Of a stretch of DNA of 64,000 bases, positions 20,340 through 32,600 are shown one piece after another. The number at the start of each line of letters is the position of its first letter. Position 1 is the stretch's first letter. The notes under the pieces are model-generated. The model was not told where the DNA came from, made no database searches, and saw only the letters and a list, made by a program, of their open reading frames with translations. The translations under genes were made by a program, and so were the position numbers. The DNA lies in the NCBI GenBank assembly GCA_021234155.1, contig JAJEKV010000073.1, forward strand, positions 184,001-248,000, given 5' to 3'. Origin of the DNA: Isoetes taiwanensis. Taxonomy: Eukaryota; Streptophyta; Lycopodiopsida; Isoetales; Isoetaceae.

Positions 20340-22000
20340 GACAGAGGGCCTTTCCTAGTCATAATATTGCTGGGAAAGGGAATTTTCCATATATTTATAT
20401 GATGGGAGCATCATATAGGTTCGAGGAGCATCACAATGGTATCAGAGTGATGATTTGGTAGACTGAATCATAGCACTGGCCATGCTCTAATTAGTTAGGT
20501 CGATTATCTTGTAGTGAGCGTTAAAGTAGAAAATCATTTTAAGTTTCCATCTAGTATGTTAAGTTAACCTAGGTTTGTGAAATGGGGGTTAATTAGAAAA
20601 AGAAATGCAGAAGATAAATGAGACGTAATGCAAATCGGTCCGAGCCCACCAGATCGAGATTCTGGGAAGCGACGAGCCATCTATATCAGTATCATTTTGT
20701 CACTTAGCCGGTTATCGACATCTTCTCACAACAACATTCCCTCATATTGTCTGGTGGTTCCCTCCCTTGTTTTTCGTTTTGTCATTTTTTTCATTCGTAT
20801 TACTCGTAGATATCCCAGATATGCTTATCTTAACAAATTTCTTTCGGTAAAAGCTGTTAATGATTATTAGTCTCAACGCGTTGGATGATGCTATTATTTC
20901 TCCACCTACTGGGTGATGCATTTTCGTTTCCACCCGCTGGGTGATGTCATTTTTTTCCTCCATTAGAGTTTCATTCTTCAAAGTTCTTCAGTGCCTTCAT
21001 CCCTCTCTGCTTCCTACCTTGCTTCTATGGACTATTCTAAGTTGGTATGCCGATGGCAAGAGTTGGGATCCATAGATTCCTTTCGATCTACTATATCAAC
21101 ATCGAGTCCAAGAGGTAGATCTCATGTTCAACATGTAGGCCAACCCAGAGTATATTCCCGAATGAACTTTCTACATTGAGGAGATGGTGCCACATTGTTC
21201 CTGGTTTGGCGCGATCCCACCAAGTTGTATCTTCCACAAACCCATTTCCTGAGCCATAAGAAGATGATGAGCATGTGGGAAAGGATGATCATGAGCGATG
21301 GAAGCAGTTAGATGAGGAAATGCCTGTCCATCGAAGTTAGGCATATAAACTTGTAGGGTTAGATAAGTTGTCGGTCATCTATGTCAATGAACATGAGTAT
21401 TTATTGCTTGATGACATCATGTGGATGTACCATATCATCGGCAATCTTCGACCAAGGATTAAGACTGATGTCCTCTATGATTTGGTCGAGTACTGCATAA
21501 TTGACTTCCTTGACTTCTCTGCTCCTAAATTACCACTGCCAGTTTAGCAAGTGTTGTCTTACAAGCAGGAGAAGTGGGATCCAATAAACACCCTCCTCGA
21601 GTTGTGGAACCTTCTGCTACAAGGGCCTCCATCAGAACCATCGGAGGAAGCATGCACTGCTATGGGTCCTCATGCTCCAAATATCAACGTTGATATTTCT
21701 ATGGAACTGAACCAAGAGAATGAGGACTTGACAAAAAAGAAAAACCATACATGTGAGGATGAACAACAAATTAAGGAAGGGAAGTGCTTGATAGATCTTA
21801 ACAAGGAGGCCGTCACCTATATCTTACCAAAGATGGATGCTTTGGGTAATCATCTCACTTTTTCCTCTCCGCCTTCAAGGAAGGGCAAGTATTGTTTATT
21901 GCCAAAGATTTAGCTGCCAAAGTAGAGGGATCATGGTGGACACTCCGAGCTCTATCAACAATGGCAGACCATAAAAAATTCTATAGCCGAAGGGTGCCAT
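20340..22000 (+). mobile_element. Degraded LTR-retrotransposon 5' region with PBS
   Basis: ATGGTATCAGAGTG at about 20434 is a near-perfect initiator-Met-tRNA primer site, directly after a ...CACA end that suits an LTR terminus. Downstream frames (20991-21179, 21551-21913 and linking readings) are disrupted and show no domain I can name. I infer a decayed gag leader of an LTR element with the same sense as the gag remnant at 24 kb. Confidence 0.45.
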
Positions 22001-22760
22001 TTTTTTGGTGTGATGTGACCTTGCAATAGCTGCCCTAAGTCATCATATAGCTGTATGGATGAGCATGAAGATGCTAGTTGCCGCGTCTTTGGCGATCACT
22101 TTCACACCTGAGATCAAAGCTGCCCTTACGGCCATATCTGCATAGGCATAATTTAAAAGGTCAGGCGAATCATAAGCTTCTTATATTAGTTATGTTGGCG
22201 ATTACTTTTTTCAACTTGAATTGTTTCGTAGAAACTCAGGCGAATCTTTCCAATGTTATTATGGTGATCGAAAAAAACAAGTTAGATTTCAACTTACATA
22301 CAACTTAAAGGGATTTGATATCCGAAACAGATCAATCATTTTGAGCTAAAATTTAATAGTTGTCGACAATTTCTTGAGTATTCTATTATTGGCCACTCTG
22401 ACAAAAAATTATTTGATCTACAAGGGTGATAAAGGGCTAACTTATGATCCTAAGTACTTTAATCCAAAGCTCTAGATATGAGCTTAAGAATGCATGGCTA
22501 ATTAGAGAAAGGGAGGAGGATGAAATGTCAAGAATTTGGTGAAAGAATAAAAAATATTTTCAATAGTAACCTATTCAGGTTTAGTATCTCACTTTTGAAA
22601 ATATTCAAAATATATATAGCCCCTTAAGGGCAACTTTGCCTGAGATTGCGTCGATGGCTGCTATATGTAGCAAAATAACAGGAGGTTCCAGGGGGATTTG
22701 ATATGGATGTAAAAAATAACAATTCCTGAAACCATAGTCCATATAGCCCTAAAACAATTG
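22000..22760. other. No recognisable gene
   Basis: Short frames only. At 22672-22720 the sequence tatgtagcaaaataacagg and a following aggggga-rich stretch resemble, in inverted form, the right end of the mosaic insertion (19145-19168). It also loosely resembles the G-rich subterminal part of the foldback elements, which suggests a divergent relative. Confidence 0.35.
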
Positions 22761-22764
22761 AATG

Positions 22765-23340
22765 GTTGTTAATTAAAAAAAAAAAAAAAAAAAAAAAAAC
22801 ATAGACTTAAGATAAAAAATAATCACATTAGCTCACTGGGTATATTGGTTAAAGTAGTCTTATTAGGACATTGAGTTGTTTTGGTAGAGGTCCGAACCCC
22901 CGTATTTCTATTCTGAGATATTCTCTCAAAACTTAGGCGAAATCGTATTTCATATTTCAAAATCATAGGCGTCTCCAATCATAAATCACGATAAGTGAAA
23001 TGAAAGGTGCTCACACACCTCAACATACAATCTGGGTCGAGGATAATTTTAATTCAACGAATCGTAGTAGTCCAGATTTAAAAAAAAAAAAAAAAAAAAA
23101 CATAAATTTAAGATAAAAAATAATCACATTTGCTCACTGGGCCGTATAGAGGTTCGATATTCTCTCAAAACCTTAGGCAAAATCGTGTTTCATATTTCAA
23201 AATCATAAGCGCCTCCAATCATAAATGACGATAAGCGAAACGAAAGGTGCTCACAGGCCCCAACATATGATCTGGGTCGTAGGATCGACAAATCCGACGA
23301 CTGTGATAGTCCAGGGTGCACCTCGTTTAGAATATGTATC
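22765..23340 (+). repeat. Two tandem SINE-like units with poly(A) tracts
   Basis: Unit 1 (about 22800-23075) starts after a long A run. It reads cataga-cttaagataaaaaa, a tRNA-like CTCACTGGGTATATTGGTTA, a B-box-like GAGGTCCGAACCCCC, then a body ending in a second A run (about 23079-23100). Unit 2 (about 23101-23340) repeats the same leader and body, but lacks the stretch between the A-box-like region and the middle of the body (deleted after CACTGGGCCGTAT). The pairing of poly(A) with tRNA-like boxes suggests a SINE, either inserted into or duplicated next to itself. Confidence 0.6.
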
Positions 23341-23399
23341 AAGCGTGACTCTTCTGCCACATCGGAAGCGGCTCGAGGGTCCTCCACCCCAGCATCATG

Positions 23400-23950
23400 A
23401 GGCAGGACCGAGCTCATGAGGCGCTCCTTATATTGTTACACTTTCTTGTTGTTATCTATGACTCTATTTCTATGGCAGCCATATTTAGCAAATATTTCAC
23501 ATAATATAATTCTCTGACATGTAATATGATGTATTAGAATTAGGTCTATAAATGATGATTGCATATGTTCTCTTAGTGAAATCTTAAGTCACTCCATATG
23601 TAATTATCATTTATAACTAATCTTTTCTCTTATATCGATGGGGCATGCAATGCTCCCTGGTCTGCCTCAATGGAATACAGATGCCTTACTCTAGAGCAGG
23701 AGTTGATAGTTACAGATGGCAGAACTTTAGGCTTATATTTTGCAGAGGAATCCGCCACCTATAATTCAGGAGTATCGGCTTGATGTTCCAGACGAAGATC
23801 CCAACCAGGTGGCTTGACGTGCCAAACGAAGATCCCAAACAGATGCCACTTCCACCTGCACGTGGACGAGTCCCTCTGAACCAGGGACATCCTAAGCACC
23901 CGTGTCACTACATCCAGCTCGAACTCGGACTCCACCGACTCTTCCAACTT
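23400..23950. other. No recognisable gene
   Basis: Short frames on both strands without known motifs. The sequence probably belongs to the leader of the gag remnant that follows. Confidence 0.35.
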
Positions 23951-25080
23951 TGAAATTGAACTTGATAAGTCTAGTAAGAAAGATTATCAAAAAATGGTTG
24001 ACTCGGCAAAGACTAGCATATGGAGGAACCAAAAGCTTGCCCAGTTCTGTAGCAGGGATGTCTAGTCTTGATTAGATGAGATCTATGAGTTTGGCACCTC
24101 GTATAGAATGATCGATAAAGATACTGGGAAAGTTGCTACCAAAAACCTCACCGGTCCTGCGCGTAGTTTGGTTGAAGGAATTATGCTAAAGCCAACAGCT
24201 TGATAAGGAATAAGTGCAAGTTCAAGACATTTCCTAAAACTTTCAAAGCTCACTATATTCCACATACCCATGAGTGTCATCAAATCCAGACTTTCAATAG
24301 GTTGGCGCAAGAGCACTATACAGTGCAGGCTTACACTAATGAATTCATGCACCTCCACTTGTATGTACCGGCTATTACAGAGAGGCGAGACATGGAGGCA
24401 TCAATTGAGGAATTGTCCAACAATCTCAAGAAAATAGTACATGCAATTCCCCCCAGGTCAGTAGCTACAGTTGAAGCAAAAGCCTTAGCCTAGAGGCGGA
24501 AGCACCTTCGATCTCAGATCGGAGGCCTTCTGGCACTAATAGAAGCAGAGGTCTGTTGTTATATTTGGTAGCGATACTGCCACTAGAGAGGGAGATATGC
24601 CTAATCGTGGTATAATTAGTTAAGATTCCTCCAGAAGCGAGTGTTTTAGAATATCGCATCACAGTAGCAGCGATTGCTCCGAATCCTGCTCCTCCGTAAT
24701 TCCCGGCACCACATCCAGGTCGTGCAACGGGAGAGTATCCTAGAGATAATGGAATGCACGCATCAATCATAATCAGAGGCTCTAGAGGGATACGACATGC
24801 TTTCGATGCTTCTGTCAAAGACGTCATATTTAGAACCTGTTCTTTTGTGATGCAGATAGCTCAAGCGGTCATAGCAGTAGCCGATTGCGACTAATTACCT
24901 CCTTTAACCAACTTACCTATCGCAAGTTGCAATATACATAGGACGTGGAGGCCATAGAAGGCGTGGAGCTGCCCCTTTGACGGTAGCCCACTATGGCTCT
25001 TCCATAAAAGGGGCGTCCGTATTTGGAGGCATGGCCAAAGGTGGCCCATCCCTTTTAGGGCTAGTGTTTGCTATAGCTAT
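23950..25080 (+). pseudogene. Ty3/gypsy Gag remnant
   Basis: The plus strand at 24230-24490 reads QTFNRLAQEHYTVQAYTNEF, then MHLHLYVPAITE and further. This is the capsid-type motif of plant Ty3/gypsy gag (Q--SV-EY--EF--L). Flanking frames are broken by stops. At 24930-25060 an RGGHRRRG segment and GASVFGGMAKGGPSL follow; their relatives lie inverted at 1067-1345. No zinc knuckle remains intact. Confidence 0.7.
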
Positions 25081-25164
25081 AAAGATGCCCGGGGGAGAGC
25101 TCATGGGGCATTCGGTATCTATATGGAGCTCGTGGTTGGGAGGAGAGTATAGCTAGCACGTCAT

Positions 25165-25200
25165 TTGTTCATTTCAATGGTATCAGGGCGTCAAGTTTCG
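25165..25200 (+). promoter_or_regulatory. PBS-like site TGGTATCAGGGC
   Basis: AATGGTATCAGGGCGTC at about 25178-25194 differs by one base in its core from the initiator-Met primer site. It marks the internal edge of some LTR element, but no paired LTRs were identified around it. Confidence 0.45.
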
Positions 25201-25371
25201 ATGGGCAAATTTCTTTTCAATTTGTGCCAAAGTTACTACTTGCACTTGGAACTGGGATTTGCGCTTCCACAAGTACAATATACAAGGAAAGGGTGCTAAT
25301 TGTAGCCCTTTTGTTGGATGATCAAGCTCGTGTTTTAAGAATCGATTATGATTCTCTTGTGGCTTGGCTAT

Positions 25372-25825
25372 TGTAACGGGCCCATGGTAGACCGCTCGAG
25401 TATTCAAACCTTGAATGTGCCTGTGGGGCGTTCCCGAGACACCGGCATAAATGGGTAGAAGCGACTACTCATAAACGTCTAGACGGTTTTGCCTAGTTGG
25501 TTAAGGGCATGTCGGTTAGGAATGTTACAGTTGGTATCAGAGCAGGTCTCGAGTTCGAGTCTCCATGGGTGCCTATATACATAGGTAATTTGCAAAGACT
25601 TGGTAATCATTGTGACATGGTATAGCCTTGGATGCTCGAGGGCGAGCATAGTTCTAGTGGGAGAGACTGTAACGGGCCCATGGTAGACCGCTCGAGTATT
25701 CGAACCTTGAATGTGCCTGTGGGGCATTCCCGAGACACCAGCATAAATGGATAGAAGCGACTACTCGTAAATGTCTACACGATTTTGTCCAGTTGGTTAT
25801 GGGCATGTCGGTTAGGAATGTCACA
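25372..25825 (+). mobile_element. TRIM element (terminal-repeat retrotransposon in miniature)
   Basis: Two 158-bp direct repeats (25372-25529 and 25668-25825) have TG...CA ends; the inner inverted termini are TGTAAC/GTTACA. They enclose only 138 bp. Two bases after the first repeat comes TGGTATCAGAGC (25532-25543), a perfect initiator-Met-tRNA PBS. Just before the second repeat is a purine tract AGTGGGAGAGAC (25656-25667). Flanking pentamers are GCTAT and GTTAT, a duplication with one mismatch. The repeats differ at about ten positions. There is no coding capacity, so it must have been mobilised in trans. Confidence 0.93.
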
Positions 25826-25829
25826 GTTA

Positions 25830-26360
25830 TGCTTGGTGTCTTAAGTAATGGCCTTGGCAAGCATAGAGCTATGTACGTAAGATAATGAAGTTATTGTCTT
25901 TGATGTTCTTAAAGTATTACTCTTGAGTCATGACCTTGTGGAGATAGCTTTAAAAAAGGCAATAATGCTGAAGGATTTTTTTTTTTTTAAGATTTCGTGG
26001 TGGCCAATGATAGGCTAATAAGATCATTTTAGCCTAGGCCAAAAGATAAGATAAGATAAATTTTTATCGTCCGCGGAAATCCAATAGGGTTATGGGACCC
26101 ATACAAGAAAAGGGAGCGGAAGCCCAAAGAGCCAGAGCAAAGAAGGCAAAAAGCCCAAACAAAACCAAAAGGCAAAGACACAAAGAAAATAAAGGGCCAA
26201 GGCCCAAAGAAAACATAAGGTCAAAAAGCCCCAGTACAAACAGGATGAACATGCTCATGGCTGCTAAGGATATTAGTGCTATTGAAATGTTCTAGACATA
26301 ACCTATCCACGGGTTGGAAGGCCAGTGGTCTAAAATAATCATTTCTTATGCTGGCGCGCT
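25830..26360. other. No recognisable gene; purine-rich segment
   Basis: 26095-26260 is strongly purine-rich on the plus strand (aaagcccaaa-type repeats). This resembles the end region of some plant LINEs read on the minus strand. No gene is called. Confidence 0.35.
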
Positions 26361-26364
26361 TCCC

Positions 26365-26787
26365 TTACTCTACAGAGTTCGTCCTGCGCTTGCACAGCTG
26401 TATTGGAGAAAGATCCTCATGTATCGAGAATGCAGTCCCCTTTAGGTGGTTGCCATGCTGAAGAATATGGAGGCGACTTAATGCATCCTGGAAGCAAACG
26501 AGAAGGCGACGAGGCCGATTAGGATGTGTTGCTCTCACCCGAGCATCACTCACTATTCCAATAGCAGGAACGTGCATTGTCTCCGTAAAAAATTTTGTTG
26601 GTACGTCCAAATCTGTCCGTCCTTCTGCATCCGTCTCTATAACCCCTATAATACGCAATTTAAGGGTCGGTGTATCGGTCATAGAGTAGTCCTGTGATGA
26701 AGATGCCTGGGAGCTAGCAGGAATCCTGTGTGGTGGCAAGTCAGACTGTGAGACCTGAATCTCTGCATCAACAGAGTGTCTGGCCAA
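26365..26787 (-). pseudogene. LINE ORF1-like fragment
   Basis: A 140-codon minus-strand frame includes ATHPNRPRRLLVCFQDALSR, then GTAFSIHEDLSPIQLCKRR. The pattern 'RP-RLLV-F...L.....I-EDL-P-Q--KR' is that of the C-terminal region of LINE ORF1 proteins (RNA-binding chaperone). It starts with an acidic/serine-rich leader. No EN or RT follows, so it is isolated. Confidence 0.45.
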
Positions 26788-26981
26788 AGAAGCTCCACGT
26801 AAATGTTTTTTAAAGACATAAAGTTATCTTTAGGGAAACAAATTTGGCTTTTTTAAGTGGCAAGAATAGGCTAGCTATAGGCTAGCTGGGTTATGCTAGC
26901 CTAGGCCAAAAGAAGCTCTACGTGTCCTTTTGAAGCCATAAAGTTAACTTTATGCAAACACGTTATGATATAAAAATAACT

Positions 26982-27007
26982 TAAGGAAGGAAGGAAGGAA
27001 GGAAGTA
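26982..27007. repeat. (GGAA)n microsatellite
   Basis: About six GGAA units (ggaaggaaggaaggaagg). The run borders sequence that resembles a retroposon 3' region. Confidence 0.9.
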
Positions 27008-28140
27008 TATTTTACGCCGCGACCACAAATACATGGCGACATGCACCACAAGCACAAAGAAAACAAAATACATTGCATGGGAAGTCTGCGGAGCACCATT
27101 AGGATTAAAACCCCACTCGGGAAAAACCGAGCCATGATGACCACAGATTCAAAAGCTATGTCGCAAAAAGCAACAAGCATACTCCAACAAACGTAACTCA
27201 ACAAAAAAATTTCTTCACGCCTAGGTGCCGAAAGTAATCGGGTGCGACTCATGCACGCTTAAACCTCCATCCCTCATTGAAACCAATTTAAATAGATGCT
27301 GATGCAGAGATCCCGTAAACTCCGAGTAACTCGATCAAACCACTAGACCATAAGAGCGCCCCTAAAACGTAGAGTCCCAAAACCCCATAGCAACGACCGG
27401 GCAGTAGGCGGATGGCGGAGGGCACCGGCTGAATCGAAAACCAACGCATCCAATAAGCCCAAGCGCCCAGTCCAGCGCCAGGGAAGGCGGCGTTTGGAAA
27501 ACACTCAGGAGAAGTCGCTCGAGGAGGTGCATGGCCTGCGCCAAGGCGCCAGCATAGGCCCGCCTCCATCGTGCTCCAGGCCACAAGCATGCTCGCAGCG
27601 CCTCGCCGTGCATGCAACCGGTGCTCGTGCAGCACGGTGGTCCCGTGACGCCATCCATCAACGCTGTGGCCTAGGCGCCATCCATCACCGCCGTGAGAGG
27701 CTCAAAAATTCGTGCACCCTCGGCCGAAGCATAAGAGTTACTTTATGAATAAAGATCAAGTCATAAGGATAGATCATGCATATTGGAAAGCAAAAACATG
27801 TTGGCTATGATAATTTGCATCGTATTTTTTGTTATCATCTAAGACCAAAATGTTCATGCCCTCTCTTTTTAATGTTTGGCATGTGAATTTGTTTCAATTT
27901 ATGGACTATCCCTCATATTTTCTTTGGTATTTGCTTTAATGCATCTAAAAATATCTTTGTAAGGGGAAATGTGACAAAGAGCGGTATGAGAATGTGGGTT
28001 TGGCATTAGATTCTGCATGGAGAAATGCAACTATTGTAATTCTTTCTTAGTAAAACCTTGGATTTTGGGTTGACTACGTTATGTCTTAGACCCAGAATAT
28101 CTTCAAGATCGAGAAGATTTGGTTGTCCTTGACTTGGCCT
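27008..28140. other. No recognisable gene; GC-rich island at 27.3-27.7 kb
   Basis: 27290-27740 is distinctly GC-richer than its surroundings, with overlapping frames on both strands (up to 115 codons). None shows a known domain, and the openness fits composition. The rest is AT-rich intergenic sequence. Confidence 0.4.
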
Positions 28141-28189
28141 TTATTAATGCAGATATGCTTATCTCATTTATGTGCATTGGTGATCTTTG

Positions 28190-29700
28190 AGTAGCATATG
28201 TATGTCATTGTCACCAAATGAGCATGAAGAGTTTAATCTTTTGATTGATTGGGTTTCACGGTACTCTTATGGTAGCATCAAATGGGGGAAACAAGACCTT
28301 TAGTTCAGGATCTTTTTATGGCCCCCATTACAATGGTTTATGGTTGGCAAGGACATCTCAATATGTTTAATTGGTGGTTTTGAGTAATAAGTCAATTACA
28401 TCCCCAATGGATGAGTGTTTGGATTTCAAGTATGGCTATTGACAACTACATGTTGTGCCGGAAGACATGCATATAACAACATGAGAAAACAACATTTGGG
28501 ACATTATGATTTCTAGTCATCTCTTTTGTCTCATAAATACGCCGGCTTACTTTGGGAGGTACTGGGGCGAATCTTTGAGAATGTCGATGGTCATTTCATG
28601 GTTGTTTTCCTATGATGCTATCTTGGTTCTAGCAAGATTTTGGAAGAATATTATTTGCGTCTGCAGGAGGTTCTTTTCTCGTTTGTGAAATGAAAGCATC
28701 ACCCTCAATATTAAGAACAAGTGTATTCTTTCAATTTGGCATTGAAGGCTTAGGCCATATTATTGGTAGTGAAGGTCTCAAGTGGACCCTATCAAAGTGC
28801 ACACAATTTTGAGTTGGCTGATTCCATCTGTTATGGCTGCTTTGCATTCTTTTTTGGGATTGTATTGCTGCATTGTTTCAACACTCTATTGATTTTAGTA
28901 GAGAAAGATGTACCCCTCCTATGGACTGATAATCACCAAGTTTCTCTTCAAGCTTTGGAGGATGCTATGGTTCGCCCTTTTATGCTGCGTTTACCAAAGT
29001 TTGGAGTGCCTACTTGTTGTATGTTAATGCTGCGGTACTGCTTTCGGTGCAGTTTTGATGCAAGTTTATCCTCTCGTTTATAGAAGTCGCAAACTTTTTG
29101 GAATCCTAAAGTCGTTACAATATGAAATAAAGAACTTTTGGTTGTTATACATGCTTTGGAGGTTTGGCGTCACGACGTCTTGGGCTTTGCCATCCATATT
29201 GTGACTAGATATCAAAGCATTTAACATATGACGTTATTTAAACGTCAATATAAGTGGATTTCTTTTATGCAGGAGTACAAGAAAATTTCTGCAGTGAATT
29301 ATTATCCGAGTAAGGATAAGAGGTTTTGTTCTATGTCCATTGTGTAGTCTGATCATTTAAAAGAAAAGAAACAATTATATGCAACTAGTCCAGATTACGA
29401 AGATATTTGGTTGATGGCTCAAACTGGTAATGCTTTTGGATATAAGATAACGGGTGGTTTCTTATATAAAAGATCCAAAGTTGTGTATTGTTTGTGCCTT
29501 TTGGAAACCCATGATGTACCTATTGTAGGTCACTGAGGGATTCCTACAATTTGGCTAAGATTGAACCCTAGTTCACTTGGCTTGGCTTACGTTGGGATGT
29601 GATGGTTTACTTACGTTTCTATGTTACGTGCCAAAAGGATTTAAGAAGCCCTTAAGCAAGCCCATGGTGTTCCTATGCCTTTCCATAGGCTACAAAGTAA
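28190..29700 (+). pseudogene. Ty3/gypsy RT-RNase H-integrase remnant
   Basis: Scattered plus-strand frames read in the order of gypsy Pol. RT: INTPAYF (family: NAPA-F) and a following FSYDAILVLARFW, where the normal IDDILVYS is altered. RNase H: TDNHQVSLQALEDAMVRP, LRLPKFG, KELLVVIHALEVWRH, then YKWISFMQEYKK and YYPSKDKR. The integrase finger region is DVPIVGH followed by broken AKR. Stops and shifts are frequent. It may be the 3' part of the element whose gag lies at 24 kb, separated by later insertions, but I cannot prove continuity. Confidence 0.8.
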
Positions 29701-31040
29701 GTGGAAACAACGAGCCCTCAAAAGAATAAGATGATGCCATCGATTCGAGCCATCGGATCGGTATTCTCGAATGGGCGAGCATGCATCTCTCCCATGCATA
29801 CATGCATTGCATGCATTTTCTGGGGCTCTGGTTCATTGGGGATCGCTATTTCTTGCAAGTTCTTCATCGATTTCTCATCGGCGTTTTCTCCTCTCTCAGC
29901 AGTTCCTTTGACTCTCTTTCTTTGATACCAGATATTCCCTTGTTTAAGCCGTGTTTAAGTTTTGTTGTTTTTTTTCTCCCGCCATGCTACGACTAATCTC
30001 GTAGCCCTGTTTCTTATGGCCGGTGCAAATTCATCGTCGTTTCTCTTGTTTTCCTGTTTGCCAATTAAAATCGTCCTCCTTTGCCTTCTTGCCTAATCTC
30101 TTGTTGCATTTGTTGCAAGTGGGGTAACCAGTTTGTGCATTGCACTTCGTCATCTGTCTTAAGGTTTGCTTGGCTCATTTGTGGCTTCTCGTAATCAACC
30201 AAGTTTTCATTTGTGCCTAACACTAATAATCGGCTACACATAGTCATGGTTGTTTGTGGAACTTATTTTGTCTGGACGTCTTGGGCTGTGGATTTTCCAG
30301 CAGATAATGCAGACCAACATCAAGCATTTAGTGCAGTCCAGCATCAAGCATTAAAAGTGCATACCAGCCATTTCACATCGGGACAACTTCCAATCTGTCA
30401 CAAGATATTGTTCTTTTCTGTAAGGCTAATTTATTTATCACGGGTACTCCGATTATTCCTCATATCTCAGCCAGCGCCTTGGGAACAACAAAATTGGTTC
30501 ACGCCATCAACGGGTTGAGCAAAATACCTCGGAAATGGTTCTGCTTTGTTGAGGCTGATCTGGAAGGTCCGACCTTCATAAATTCAGTTGATTAGTCTCA
30601 TAGCCTTTAATAGAAACTATATCTAACAGAAAGAGTTTTTGTGAAATTTGCAATAGGACCAAGTTTTGTGTAAGTTATCCAAGCCTACTCAAGGTTTTGT
30701 GATTTTTTTGCAAGCCCTTTATTACATACGTCTAGATTACCAAAGGAAATGTTCAAAGATGAGGCCATTAGGCTAGGAAAACGTCCTCTAGCAGAGACAT
30801 CTGATATGCTGCCAGATGCTATTGTTGATTTTGGACACTAGTCCCATGCTCTAGCTTGGGCTAGAGAGATGGAACAACTCTGTATTTTTATTTCTATACC
30901 AGGCTTTATCATTAAATAACAGTTTTGAGGTTTATTGGATTTGAGGTTCCTATCTGGTTTGTTGGCTGGAGACCAGACATCTCCATCTCAGAGTAAGTAA
31001 CTGGAGGCCGCATCTTTATCTCAACTATTTGACGCAAGCT
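29700..31040. other. No recognisable gene
   Basis: 29.75-30.0 kb has two overlapping frames without known motifs. 30.38-30.58 kb has a plus-strand reading (IPRKWFCFVEADLEGP and nearby) that looks protein-like, but I do not recognise it. The sequence directly precedes the poly(A) end of the minus-strand LINE. Confidence 0.35.
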
Positions 31041-31431
31041 ATCTTTTTTTTTTTTGAAGGACGACAAACTGTTATTCAATATTCCAGAAGAAGTACACAT
31101 ATAGATGCAGAGACAGGAATAAAATCTCAGCAGACAAAGATAATCCACTGAGTGCAACCACCTGTCTATGCATAAGATAAGACATCCAAATATTCCTCAA
31201 AAAGCAAACGTTTTTTCTCAGGAGCAAGCTGAGAACATAGATATTCCTTCACCAATCTGTCTTGCACCTCGTAAAGAAGTTGGTCGACACTAATTGATAA
31301 GCCTTTGAAGATACACATTCGCCTTCTTTTCCAAATAGACCACAACAACCAGCCTAAAGCTAAGTGGAAAGCCTGTTGCTTCAAGCTGTTCCAAGTGGAG
31401 AGATAAATGGCGAGAAGCACCTGCTGGCTAG

Positions 31432-32373
31432 TCAAGACACATGAAAGAGAGATAGTAACCATGACCAAACTGGTTGAACTTGGTCACATAGGAAAAAGCA
31501 GTGCTTGATACTCTCAACTTGCCCCTTACACAGTGGACAGAGTTCTGAAATGCGGGGATAAAATTTATGAACCAACACATTAACTCGCAGACATCTGTGA
31601 AGGAGTTGCCACCATAAGGTAGAAACTTTGGGGTGCAGCAATTTATTCCAGACCCAGGACCACATACGCTTCCACTGAGGAGGGGGAATGCGGAACTGCC
31701 AACCAGTCCGAGGGGGGACAATGTCAACATCAACCAGCTTTTGATATGATGAATGCACAAGACGTTGTGCATTAAGAATTTGGGGACCAATCCAAATAGG
31801 CACATCAACTGATTGTGAAGGAGCGTCTGGCAGAATGCCAGCCAGCTTTTGCCACAGAGCTCTGTCCCATCGAGATAGCATAAACTTAGTCTGAAAAGCA
31901 TCCCAAGTCAACAAGTGTCCTGCCTCATACCAAGCACCAACTGTGAGAATACCAGCACGCCTCCAATGCTGCTGAGTCAATGGATGTACAGTAGCACACA
32001 GAGGCATGTGATTATCCAGAGGAATCCACCAACACAGAGAACCTGCCTGTGGACATACACTTGGATTAATCATAAATAGCACACGAACTGTCTCCCAAGA
32101 ATCAAGCAGTCCCTTCAAGAAGAGGGAAGCATTTGGATATGGATGAAGCTGATAAAAGAGACACCAAGGAAGAACTGCCCTAAGTGCCAGTTTTCCAAAA
32201 GGAATACACTGCCCAAGTGCTTGCACAACCAATCTCATTCCAGACGAATGTATCATACCCATCAAGTAGCGACAAATGAAAGATATCATAATTTTACGCT
32301 GTAAATGAAAGTCAATCATACCTAGACCTCCAGCAAATTTTGGTTTGATACATGTGGACCAAGCGACCTTCAC
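31432..32373 (-). pseudogene. LINE-1 ORF2 C-terminal part with zinc ribbon
   Basis: A 313-codon frame reads KVAWSTCIKPKFAGGLGMID, the conserved W--VC-PK-GGLG-D block after RT. Near its end are WWQLLHRCLRVNVLVHKF and LCPLCKGQVESIKHCFFLC, the C-x2-C...H-x4-C zinc ribbon of plant L1 ORF2. It continues in a neighbouring frame (31166-31468) with WLLWSIWKRRRMCIFKG. Confidence 0.9.
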
Positions 32374-32600
32374 AACTACAGCTATCTCAATACCTGCCCA
32401 AATGAATTACGGACAATTGCGACAACCTCTTGAAACTTTGTTTGTGAGGCTAGCACAACAGATGCCATATATACAGAGAACCTGCTTAGCAACTACTATC
32501 TGCCCTGCCAGAGAAAGCTTAGCTTTATTCCACCAAAAAAGATGCTTACGCAGGCCTTCCACTATAACATCCCATGCATCTGAAGTAGAGATATGTATAC

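Noticed and set aside
27288-27748. Overlapping frames of 84-115 codons in a GC-rich patch
   Set aside because: Open on several frames at once with no known domain.
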